Assembly: GCF_027744825.2 (NCBI RefSeq)
Contig: NC_071345.1
Coordinates: 16,524,001 to 16,588,000, forward strand
DNA from: Synchiropus splendidus
Taxonomy: Eukaryota > Chordata > Actinopteri > Syngnathiformes > Callionymidae
Direction of reading: 5' to 3'
Length of the DNA: 64,000 nucleotides
Shown here: positions 22,481-32,426 of the stretch, piece by piece
How positions within the stretch are numbered: position 1 is the first letter of the stretch
Layout: each line of letters begins with the position of its first letter
The notes under the pieces: generated by a model
What the model was told of the DNA's origin: nothing
Seen by the model: the letters and a program-made list of their open reading frames with translations, nothing else
The model's database searches: none
Translations under genes and position numbers: made by a program

Positions 22481-22739
22481 AGTTTTTACTCTTGGCGGGG
22501 GGCAACATCACAGATGCCTGTGTGCACCGGGACCCAAAAGCTGAGTGTCTTCCCTACTTCAAGCCTGAATGGATGTGTGAAGTGTCTGTGTCCGAACTGG
22601 CCTCCGATAGGCGAAAGCTGCAGTGCGGTGTAATGGCCCATCACAGACTGGCCCCGAGACGTCGTAAACAAAAGCTCCGGGTCATCGTGTAAGAAGACCT
22701 CGTCCCAGACCAAGACCAAGTCCCAGGGCTTCATCTTGG

Positions 22740-23660
22740 GCCACATTCCCTGGCCCTTGGACTGAAACGACTCGGGTTCCGTCGGCTTGACCTCCTCGAC
22801 CAGGTCGTCGAACCAAGCACGGAGCGCCTCCCTTTTTCACCGCTCTTCCACGGGCAGGTTGACACACGCAGCACAAGTGTCAAACTCCAACACGTGCAGC
22901 GCCCACAAACAGCTGAAGCAGTGCGAATGGGAATCTCCTTCCTCCAAAAACAATTGGCCCATCATGCAAGTAGCTTCCATCAAACCTGAGGGTGATAATG
23001 CACACAGACAAAAATTCAACAGAATGAGTGACAAAAGGAGATGAATGGCTCTGAACAGGGGGCTTTATCGGGAGAGGTGGAGCCTATCTGGGCAGATAGT
23101 TCAGCCAATCAACTCGGAGTGGTTAAACCAGTAGCGAAGCCCGTTTGAGGGCGGAGCACGTATGACGTAGAACAGAACGACACCAAATGGTACATAACAA
23201 AACGGTGCAAAACAGCAGCGGTTCTTCCCGTCTGGTGATGCGCATTCACCGCTCCAACGAGATACATCTAAACCAGTGGGGCTATGGTCAGTCCAAGTGC
23301 TGCCTCACTCCATAGTTCGTCACTTACCAGACATGGGCACACGACGATGCACCTGCCCAAATGCAGGGCGGTAGAGGAAGCAGCGCAGCTACCGGCAACG
23401 TATCGATATATTTAAAACCACCCATGAGCTCGCGAAAGTGCAAACCAGAATCAGGGTGGAGAACGACAGCTTAGCATCCATACATGCGACAGCGATCACA
23501 CCTGCATCACCACGATCAAATTTAATAAACTGGCGGTCCAAAACCCTCAGCCACTTGTCTGCGCAGACAGATATCCTACTTGTGTCCCGGACTCAAAACC
23601 GGCAGTCCGGAAACAGAGAGAGAGAGACGTGCCGGGACCAAAGTGTGACTTAAATAGCCA
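22740..23660 (-). mobile_element. Retroelement-like repeat, copy 2
   Basis: It shares the CGACTCGGGTTCCGTCGGCT, CACGGAGCGCC, GCGAAAGTGCAAACC and CTCAAAACCGGCAGTC blocks with copy 1. A tract at 23,040-23,160 is not present in copy 1. No long frame is open. Confidence 0.4.
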
Positions 23661-23849
23661 CAGCACAGATGTTTATCCACCGTCTTTCAGGATAGGAAGA
23701 CAAATCCAGACGATCAGGTCAGAATACTGGTGGGACCTTCTCCATACTAAGCCAACCAGGAGTTTGAACCAGAGTCTCCTGGTAATGTGTGGAGGCCTTT
23801 GTAGTGAAAGTGAAGGATTGTTTGGTCACGGACGCCTGCATCTGTGATG

Positions 23850-24565
23850 TGGATCTTATGAAAAATAATATCACCTGGAAAGTTTGGGGCACCACCTGAA
23901 ATATAGTTTTCAGGAGACTATTAAGCTCTCTTGATTAACACTTAATTAATTAATTAACCGTGGTAACCTAATTAATTATTAGTGTAATCAATCCATTTAT
24001 CTGAAGTCACTACTTTAGTCGTGATGTAACGTCCTTTGTTGATCAGAGGCTCTTAGATTGATTATAATACACTCCAATGTAACGTGATCAAGACCAACGT
24101 AATTTTGTAAATTTATTTAAGAATTAAAGAACAGAAAGAAACAACAAAGATGCAAAAGTAGAATGAGATGATCCCGACAATATTGCAATGGAAACGCAAA
24201 CCAGTTATGAAGCAATGTCAATGGCGTATCAGACACGTGTGTAACTGATGGGAAAGTTCAGACGTTCTGTCAACCTCAGGCAAGTAATGATATGACTAAA
24301 CCCCAACACACCACTCTGTGCAGAGATGACGAGCATCGGCTTACTTTGGCGCTGAGTGGAGGGATGAATGGGATGGATGGATGGATGAGAGGGTGATGAG
24401 TAGATGCTGGAGGTCGGTCAGAAGATGAGGGAGGAGGCAGGCGGCTTTGGAGGGAGGCGTCCTGGTTCTCAGCGTGGTGGCTTGGAGGTGATGAGGACCC
24501 GCGGCTTCAGGTGTGGATGGCACTCTCGGACCGTCGAGGATCTTTCGACGCAGACGGGGTGATCG
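23850..24565. other. Unidentified insertion
   Basis: About 700 bp, rich in TTAATTAATTAA-like tracts at its left and GGATGG repeats near 24,370. It separates a C fragment from a B fragment and matches nothing else here. No gene recognised. Confidence 0.3.
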
Positions 24566-24780
24566 TAGAAGCAGCAGTCAGATCACCTGCTGCACTCTCC
24601 TGGATGAAAACAGGAAGCAGTTCCAGAACCTTGTGAGCATTGAACAAGCTGCAGCCACTGGATCTGTCACATCGCCTGAAGACATAGAAGCAGACACAGT
24701 CTGGACACTTCTGAGTCACAGCTGTAGATGGTGCACTTAGCGCAGGTACATCCAGGTAGCTTACACATCTCATATACATA
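24565..24780 (-). pseudogene. Type B promoter-side fragment
   Basis: The upstream part of a B unit without TATA or signal exon; it joins the unidentified insertion at about 24,565. Confidence 0.4.
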
Positions 24781-25101
24781 ACTCATATCAATGATATTAC
24801 CCACAATGCACCTTGGGACATGTCAGCGACCAACCATGCAAATTAGAGCATAAAGGATTGTGAACGACGCCAGTCATGAAGCTGAACATTTTATTATAAT
24901 AATTTGAGTAAAATTACATCAGTCTGGACAAAATGTAGTTTTGCCAAGACATAACATTTCTGGACAGAAATGTTTGGCATAAGCATCACACACATGCTGG
25001 GCAATGGTGAAGAAGAAAGTCATTGCAGATACTTTGTAGCGTCAGTGTGTGTGTAGCATATTTCATGATTTGGGCAGATCAAGAGTTTCAATGCCAACGC
25101 C

Positions 25102-25262
25102 TCACCTGCGCCCTCCCCCAGGCATCGGCATGGCCTGTGTGAGACAGAGACAGACTTGAGTTGATGTTCCTGAACCCTGCCTCCATTCGAACAAATCTTC
25201 CATGATTTCAGAGACGTGTTCTCATCTCCAAAACCACGACTGGGCATCATCTCCATAAGTCT
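25102..25262 (-). pseudogene. Type A remnant, exons 2 and 3 only
   Basis: Exon 2 is truncated at its 5' side (MMPSRGFGDENTSLKSWK remains) and its donor is ATTTGT instead of GTTTGT. Exon 3 (25134-25102) reads AMPMPGGGRR then TGA. No signal exon. Confidence 0.55.
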
Positions 25263-25316
25263 CCTGGTACAAATCCATGTAAATATTGTTTTCATTTAGA
25301 TAATGAAGCAGGCAAA

Positions 25317-25670
25317 CTAGTTAATCCGACTGGCAACTAAAACTTTGTCAAAAGCCGATGAAACTACGGAGGTCCACATGCATAGGGACCCAAAGGCTGA
25401 GTGTTTTCTTGACTTAAAACGTGTCCCAACTCTGCCCCCATATGCGAAAGCTGCAGTGCGGTGTAATGGCCAATCGTATACAACCTGGTGAGGCACCATA
25501 TCAAAATGTGAGGCCAGAAAACAGGCGGGTACCTTCTCTACACCTTGCTGACCAGGAGTCGTACCAAGGTCTCCCACTTCAGGAGGTGAGCAAACCACCA
25601 GCTAATTTCAGAAGCCATGAGGGAACAAAACCTGTGGACAAAGACACCTTTGGCAGTGGGAAGTGATCTG
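25317..25670 (-). pseudogene. Orphan type B/C third-exon region
   Basis: Third near copy of the 2.40-2.70 kb block, frame TAAFAYGGRVGTRFKSRKH open; the cysteine of the other copies is replaced by arginine. Confidence 0.35.
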
Positions 25671-25689
25671 CATATAACTTTTTAGTTAT

Positions 25690-26020
25690 AGATCTGTCAG
25701 TTTACCCCACGTATGTGCGAGTGTGATTAGCCGCCGCCACAGAGCGCTTTCAGTTTAGTGCCACCACCACGTTGAGCCTAACTCTTAGTGTGTGCTTTCT
25801 GTTCTCCCATTTATACAGTAAGTCGTTTCGATTGTTTTCCACCCTGTTCCCTGTGTCTTATTCCCGATACGCGTTTTGGTTCCGGGCGTCCTTAGTTTCT
25901 AGTTATTTGTCTGTATTTATTTGTTCGTTCCAACGAATAAATCTTTATAATTTAACCTCGTCTCCCGTGCCTTCTGCCGACCAACACTTCCTGCACTTGG
26001 GTCCATCAGCCGTCAATTAT
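25690..26020 (+). mobile_element. LTR-like fragment
   Basis: Contains GAATAAATC and ends CTTCCTGCACTTGGGTCC, followed by ATCAGCCGTCA. It is the opposite-orientation relative of 4,994-5,269. The 5' boundary is uncertain. Confidence 0.45.
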
Positions 26021-26410
26021 GACCTGCTCAGTTTTATACCCAGAGAAGCAGACACCTGTTCACCTGCTTTAGTTTCTTCTGAAATCATTGCTCAATTATA
26101 CAACAAAAACATGCCACTAGGTAGAAACCCATATCAGTGATGTTATCCATAGCACACCTTATGAGATGTCAGTGACCAACTATACAAATTAGAGCATCAC
26201 GGAGTGTAAAAGCAGTCAATCATGAGGCCGAGCACTTTATTGAATATTTTGATGAAAATTTCCATCAATCTAGACAATATGTAGTTTTTCCCAAATCACC
26301 ACATGACTGGTCAGGAGCACTCAATATAAGCATCGCACACATGCTGGACATTGATGAAGAAGAAAGTCATTGCAGCTACAATGTAGCGTCAGTGTGTCTG
26401 TGAAGCATAT

Positions 26411-26771
26411 TTATTTTTTACAGGAGATAATTTGGAAGCCGTGACGTGTGAAGCATGTCCAAGGAAGAAATTTACCCTGTGAGAAAGAGGGACAAACTTG
26501 AGTTGAAGTGGTTGAACTGTATGTCTCCACAAGAACAAACCTTCCATAATTTCAGGGACTTGTTCTCATCTCCAGAACCTTGACTGGGCTTCATCTCCCC
26601 CAAATCTTCCTCCTTCAAATAAAATCAGTCAGAGCAACAAGAGAAATTATCATCAACGTTTTCTTATGCAACTGACATTCTCACCTTCATGAGTGGAAGA
26701 GAAGAGCTCTGCTGAAGGCAGATGAAGGTGAGTACAACAGCGACAGCAGCAAGAACATGAAAGATCTTCAT
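26411..26771 (-). CDS. Type A hepcidin-like precursor A6, two-cysteine basic peptide
   Basis: Exons 26771-26685, 26612-26541 and 26476-26411 encode 74 residues. Exon 2 has GEM, ENKS and KLWK variants. Exon 3 reads GKFLPWTCFTRHGFQIISCK plus K and TAA: about +4, with aromatic residues and two cysteines ten residues apart, so one disulphide loop is possible. It has almost no similarity to the glycine-rich sisters although the N-terminal GKF matches GKM. TATA and AATAAA (26241-26236) are intact. Confidence 0.72.
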
Positions 26772-27161
26772 GTTTGACTGATGGAGTGTTCCAGTGAGTG
26801 ACGTCTTGGACTGGTGCAGTTTTATACCCAGAGAATCGGCAGTGTCATCACTCATTTGTCGTAGATCAATAGTCTCTTGGTACAAATCCATGTAATTACT
26901 GATTTAATTTCGATAATGAACCTGGCAATCGAGTTAATCCAGGACGCAACTCAAACTTTCTCAAAAGCCGATGAAACTACGGAAGTCCGGGTGCATCAGG
27001 ACCCAAAGTCTGAGTGTCTTCCAGACTTAAAAGATGTCCGAATTCCATTCTGATCGGTGAAAGTTGCAGTGCCTGTTGATGAGGATATGGTCTAATGACC
27101 CGTCACATGCAACCTGCTAAGCTACCACATCGAAATGTGAGGCCAGAAAACTGCCACGGTT

Positions 27162-27386
27162 TCAGGGACATCTTCTCATATTCAGAAGCTTGACTGATCT
27201 GCTCCAATTCTTCCATATAATCCAATATAATCAGAAAACACACAAGGTAATTTATTATGAAACATTTTCGATGTGTCTACATTTAACTGATGATCTCACC
27301 TGAGGGAGTGAAACAGCAGAGCTCTGTTGTTGGTCGCTGAAGGTGAGAACAATGACGACAGCAACAAAAACACAACAGGTCTCCAT
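27162..27386 (-). CDS. Type B hepcidin-like short secreted peptide, copy B4
   Basis: Exon 1 (27386-27300) begins METCCVFVAVVIVLTFSDQQ and ends SLPQ. Exon 2 (27209-27162) reads NWSRSVKLLNMRRCP then TGA under the acceptor-aligned model, identical to B1 and B2. The TATA box GGGTATAAACCTGAG lies near 27,446. Nearly identical to B2 through the promoter, a sign of recent duplication or conversion. Confidence 0.45.
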
Positions 27387-27659
27387 GTCTGAAGTTTTCC
27401 CAGTGAGTCTTGTGCCTGATGTCTTGAGACTAGGCTCAGGTTTATACCCAGAGAAGCAGCAGTCTGATCACCTGCTGCACTCTCCTGGATGGAAACTGGA
27501 AGAAGTTCCAGAACGTATGAGCACTGAACAAGCTGCAGCCACTGGATTTGTGACATCGCCTGAAGACATAGAAGCAGACACAGTCTGGACACTTCTGAGT
27601 CACAGTAGTAGATGGTGCATTTAGCGCAGGTACATCCAGGTAGCTGACACATCTCATAT

Positions 27660-28310
27660 ACCCAGTGGACACTTTAGGGGACCCTGGCCTCCACCTTGGG
27701 ATCCTGCTTCTTGGGCTGCTTCTGCTTCTATCAGAATAACTGCACCAGACTCAGCTCAAAAGATGCTCAGATCACTTGTATATATTTTCCCTTCTTCTGA
27801 TTAGCAAGGCTTAGCCCAGCTGCTCTTCTCTCGACAAGCACCAGGTAAAATTGCAGAGAGCAGCTCGTAATGGAACCTATGCACACATTATTATACTCCA
27901 GTACACCAAGGCAGAGTGTCTTCTTGACTTAAAACATGAATTAAAACTGGTATCTGTGTTGCATTTTAGCTCTGACAGACAAGTTGTTTGATCAGGTCAG
28001 AATACTGGTGGGACCTTCTCTGTACTAAGCCGACCAGGATTTGAACCAGAGTCTCCTGGTAATGTGTGGAAGCCATGAGTTGCAGTTCAACAAAACACCT
28101 TGTGGACATCGAGGCCTGTCACCAGACTATTTTGGCAGGGGAAAATGATCTGCACACATCCGGGTAAGAAAAAATAACCAAGGCCAGGAAGGGCAATGAC
28201 TGTTTTTAACAAACATTCAAATGAGGATGGCAGCCATGACACAAGGTGTGTCAACTTCCATGCCCCTGAGCAATACGACAAAACATCCTCTGCCTGGCCG
28301 CAGAAAAAAA
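27660..28310 (-). pseudogene. Type C paralogue, short form
   Basis: The MAAILI-like frame, the ACATTACCAG block and the FKSR-type third-exon area are recognisable, but no shared frame is open. The promoter side is displaced by the next insertion. Confidence 0.35.
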
Positions 28311-28314
28311 TACC

Positions 28315-28925
28315 CTCACTGACATAATTGCCTATGGATGGACCCAGGTGCAGTTAACTGCAGACTTACAGAAGGCACGGACAACGGGATTAAATTTAAA
28401 AATTTCATAGACAAATTACTGTATACTCAGAAGACGAAGACAGCAGCTGAAGCCAAAACACGAACTGGGAGATACACAAAGCGACTGGGAAAAATCTGTA
28501 ACATCAGAAATCGGATACAAACTCACAATGTCCAATACAACAAAAAGTGCTACGAGGAGGAGAAGACTCAAACTCACACAAAGGAAAAAAGGCTGTAACA
28601 ATCGTTAAATGAAAAGGTGAGCTAAATAAGACTCAGACGTGGATTGATAATAGAATTGAGGAGATGAAACTAAGAAAATGAAACTAAGAAAGCGGCTGAA
28701 GAGGAATTCAAGCGCGGAATAAGACTCGGAAAAAAGATCTACAAGGAATATAAGTGGGAGAGTTACCGAATGACACAAAGTGACCATATAGCAGCCAGCA
28801 GTCTGGAACTCACAAGAAGATATCAACAGAGGCGCTGATGACGAGATGAGTTAAGCTAGATGTGGAGAAGGAAACGGAAACTACAGGGGTTAACAAAATA
28901 ACAGCATGGAGAAAGACGTGAAACA
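28315..28925 (-). mobile_element. LTR-like insertion
   Basis: It interrupts a C unit between CAGAAAAAAATACCCTC and CCATCCTTTTCATGTTGGAC. Near its left edge it has ATGGACCCAGGTGCAGTTAA, matching the inverted terminal block of the other LTR-like fragments. Purine-rich with no gene. Confidence 0.4.
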
Positions 28926-29370
28926 TGAAAAGAATTCCATCCTTTTCATGTTGGACTTTTCCAGTGTGTCTTGGGTCTAACATCCTGAGACGTGTTCAGT
29001 TTTATAGCCAGAGAAGCAGGTATCGGATCATCTGCTGCAGTTTCCTGGTGCCTCATTGCACAGTTATCTAAACACAAACCCATATCATTGATATTACCCA
29101 GAATGCACGTTGGGACATTTCAGCCCCCAAGCAGAACGAAGTGTGTTAATAGCCACTCATGAAGCCGAACATTGGACAAAAGCAGTTTTGCCAAGTCATT
29201 ACATGACTGGTCAGGAGCACTCGATATAAGCATCGCACACATGCTGGACAGTGGTGAAGAAGAAAGTCATTGCAGCCACTTTGTAGTGTCAGTGTGTATG
29301 TATTTGGGCAGATCATGCCTTCCATAGACAACTCACCCTCTGAAGGTTCAGGAATAAAGGAGTAAATTGC
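28926..29370 (-). pseudogene. C promoter and A 3' region remnants
   Basis: A C-type leader with TATAAAACTGAAC near 29,005 is followed by an A 3' flank and by part of an A third exon (PEPSEGELSMEGM...). The exon is fused to the Gypsy fragment at about 29,350-29,370, so the A copy is truncated. Confidence 0.45.
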
Positions 29371-30613
29371 CTGCAATGACAAAAACAGGAAGAGTTTCTT
29401 TTTGTTGGTTGTACTCTACCTTCACGTTCGCCGCTCCTAACACTGGAACAGGCTCACCAGTATATGTCCTCAACTTGAGCCCTGTCTACCGCAGGAGAAG
29501 GTGATGCAGTTTTTCTTTGTACACTTTCTCAGATATCATGGAGTACCAGTGTCCACCTGCATGCCAACCAGTTTGTTCAGTTTGTTGTGGTGTGACCCAG
29601 TATCCCTCGGCATCGCTATCCATAACATATAAAATATGTACAGTATCATCATCTGAATCACTTTGTCCACCATGATTCTGTTCCATCTGATTCACGTTTC
29701 TTCTTTGTTCTGAAAAATCCTCTTTTCGTTTTCTTTCATGGGTTGAACATCTTCCTGTTCCCGCAGGCTCGTTTAATGTGACCTTTCTTACCACAGATTC
29801 TGCAATCCAAGTCCTGACACCAACACTCTGATGCTTGATGTCCTGCTTTTCCACAGCGGTAACTTTGCTGACCAGGTGCTGTCTTCTTCATGGACTCTTG
29901 TGTGACTTTCTGCACTTGGACGGATGTACTTAGCTGTTGAGCTTCTCTCGCAGCCATTTCCATTGACATGCTGATCTCAACAGCCTTTTCCAATCGCAAG
30001 TTAGCTTCAGTCAATAACCTCTTTTGGATGGCCTCGCAGCATGAGGCCAGCGTGTCCAAATTCCCAAAGTTCAGATAACAACAGGCAACAAACTGTAATG
30101 CAGACTCCCCTTCTTCTTGGTTCCTTTTATGGAATCTAAATCTTTCCGCAATTTTCAGTGGTTTGGGGGAATCGTGGTTCTTCAATATTGCCACAATTTC
30201 TTCATATGATTTTTCCCCTGGTTTACTTGGTTGTACCAGACTTCTCAATAAGTTGAAAGTTTTTCCTCCCATGACACTAAGAAACATTGGCACAAGAACG
30301 GCAGATTTTATATCATTTGACAGTGCAAAGTACTCAAACCTCCTAGTGTATGAACTCCATTTCATCATATGGTGCAATATTTTCGACCAGTGTCGCCATC
30401 TTTACTGGTTCCAAACAATTTCACTGAAACGTGTCCCCTCAAAGTTCCAGCTCCTCTTGTGACTTTTTTTCTGCCGCTACAGACCTTCAACTCCAACTTC
30501 GCTAGGTGAAAGTACTTCCAACTTTTACTTTCGTGAACCACCGAAGCCCGGTCCTTCACCCGCCAGGATGATGAAGCGCCAAGTTCTTTCAAAACTCTCC
30601 ACCGGAAAAGCAC
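29370..30613 (-). pseudogene. Ty3/Gypsy gag-protease remnant
   Basis: The 213-codon frame 30,377-29,736 holds a gag capsid-like region (RRFEYFALSNDIKSA, ERFRFHKRNQEEGES) and a nucleocapsid part with Cys-rich knuckles (YRCGKAGHQASEC, CRICGKKGHIKRAC). A second frame (29,854-29,486) continues to an eroded protease active-site region (GGHWYSMISEKVYKEKL). A further short piece, LRTYTGEPVPVLGAANVKVE, is protease C-terminal before the junction at about 29,370. Frameshifts separate the parts, and reverse transcriptase and integrase are absent. A dead transposon fossil. Confidence 0.8.
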
Positions 30614-31430
30614 AACGTGAGGTCGTACCTTATCCCTTAACTACAGTGCAGCTGGGGCTTACCCGGATGGGGGAGACCCACTGAGGTACTGGGTCCAAAC
30701 AAACAACAAACCGATGAAACTGAGCAAGCGCAGGCCCCAGCAGCTACAAGATGCCCGCAAAATTAAGTCTCTCCACCGGAGTGTAAATAGCGTACAAGGT
30801 CACAGCAACAAAAAACTTGAAACAAAATAACAAACTCAATGAAGAACTCACAATAAAAGGAATATCAGACACAACCCAGAATAAACAAACCACATAACAA
30901 AAGAAACAAAAACAAGCACAAAATAAAAACCCTGTTGTCCTCATGTAAAGCAATACAAAAACGAGGCAACACGGCAAATCACAAAATCAAAATGAAGACA
31001 AAGAGACTCGACCCAACAATAAAGACAAACAAATAAGACCACACCAAAAACAGTACAAAATGGTACAAGAACAGAACAATCGAGAACAAAAAAGAACCGA
31101 ACAAAACGATGTGGTATAAAACAGAACTAAACAAGGCAAAACAGCAGTGGTTCTTCCGTCTGGTGCTGCGCCTTCACAGCTCCGACGAGATACATCTAAA
31201 CCAGAGGGGCTCTGGTCAGTCCGAGTGCTGTTCGTCACTTACCAGACTTTGGCACATGGCGATGCACCTGCCCAAATGCAGGGCAGTAGAGGAAGCAGTG
31301 CACCTACCGGCAACGTCTCTATATATTTAAAACCAGCCATGACCTCACGAAAGTGCAGCCACAGGTGACACAAACAGAAACCAGTGACAGAGAAATATAT
31401 AAAGAAATATCTTCTCCAGCATGGACTGGA
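30614..31430. mobile_element. Retroelement remnants, A-rich and gag-like repeat copy 3
   Basis: 30,614-31,140 is rich in AAACAAA tracts, with no gene. 31,138-31,400 matches parts of the retroelement-like repeat at 23.2-23.45 kb (CGACGAGATACATCTAAACC, CTGCCCAAATGCAGGGC). It is probably a leader or LTR region linked to the adjacent Gypsy fragment, but this is inference. Confidence 0.35.
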
Positions 31431-31818
31431 ACCTTGTGCAGAAGGTGGTCTGTACCCAGAGAAGCAGGTGTCTGCTGCAGTTTCCTGGAGTCTCATTGCT
31501 CAATTGTCCTAGAAACACATGCCACTTGGTGCAAACCCATAATAATGATATTACCCAGAACACACCTTGGGACATGTCAGCGACCAACTATGCAAATTAG
31601 AGCATAACAGAGTGTGAAAGAAGCCAGTCATGAAGCTGAACATTTTATTATAATATTTTGGGGAAAATGACATCTGGCTGGACAAAATAGTAGTAATAAT
31701 AATGTTGCTAACTTTACTGGCCAGGAGCACACAATATAAGAATCGCACACATGCTGGGCAATGGTGATGAAGAAAGTCAATGCAGCTACTTTTTAGCGTC
31801 AGTGTGTGTGTAGCATAT

Positions 31819-32181
31819 TTAATGATCTGGGAAGATCATGGAATAGCCGCCGGCCAGTCCATGGCCTGGCCCAGGAACCATTTTGTCCCGTGAGAAAGAG
31901 GGACAGACTTGAGTTGAAGTGGTTGAACTGTATGTCTCCACAAGAACAAACCTTCCATGATTTCAGGGACGTGTTCTCATCTCCAGAACCTTGACTGGGC
32001 TTCATCTGCCCCAAATCTTCCTCCTTCAAATAAAATCAGTCAGAGCAACAAAATAAATTATCATCAACGCTTTCGATGCAACTGACATTCTCACCTTCAT
32101 GAGTGGAAGAGAAGAGCTCTGCTGAAGGCAGATGAAGGTGAGTACAACAGCGACAGCAGCAAGAACATGAAAGATCTTCAT
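31819..32181 (-). pseudogene. Type A copy A7, lost exon 3 acceptor
   Basis: Exons 1 (32181-32095) and 2 (32023-31952) are consensus. At exon 3 the usual CTCACAGGGC is CTCACGGGAC, removing the AG acceptor. The normal frame behind it is otherwise open, KMVPGPGHGLAGGYSMIFPD plus H and TAA (31887-31819). An ACAG 43 nt upstream could serve; it opens FNHFNSSLSLFLTGQNGSWA and 26 further residues up to LHTH. Thus it is either a dead copy or one making an unrelated tail. TATA and AATAAA are kept. Confidence 0.6.
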
Positions 32182-32426
32182 GTTTGTCTGATGGAGTGTT
32201 CCAGTGAGTGACGTCTTGGACTGGTGCAGTTTTATACCCAGAGAATCAGCTTTGTCATCACTCACTTGTCATAGAGCAATAGTCTCTTGGTACAAATCCA
32301 GATAATTATTGTTTTCATTTCGATAATGAAGCAGGCAAACTAGTTCATCCAGCCTGCAACTAAAACTTTCTCAAAAGCCGATGCAACTATGGAGGTCTGT
32401 GAGCCAAAGGCTGAGTGTCTTCTAGA

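Noticed and set aside
30744..31238. Minus-strand frames with long hydrophobic stretches (FCACFCFFCYVVCL)
   Set aside because: Produced by AAACAAA-rich sequence read in reverse; no homologous frame and no start context.
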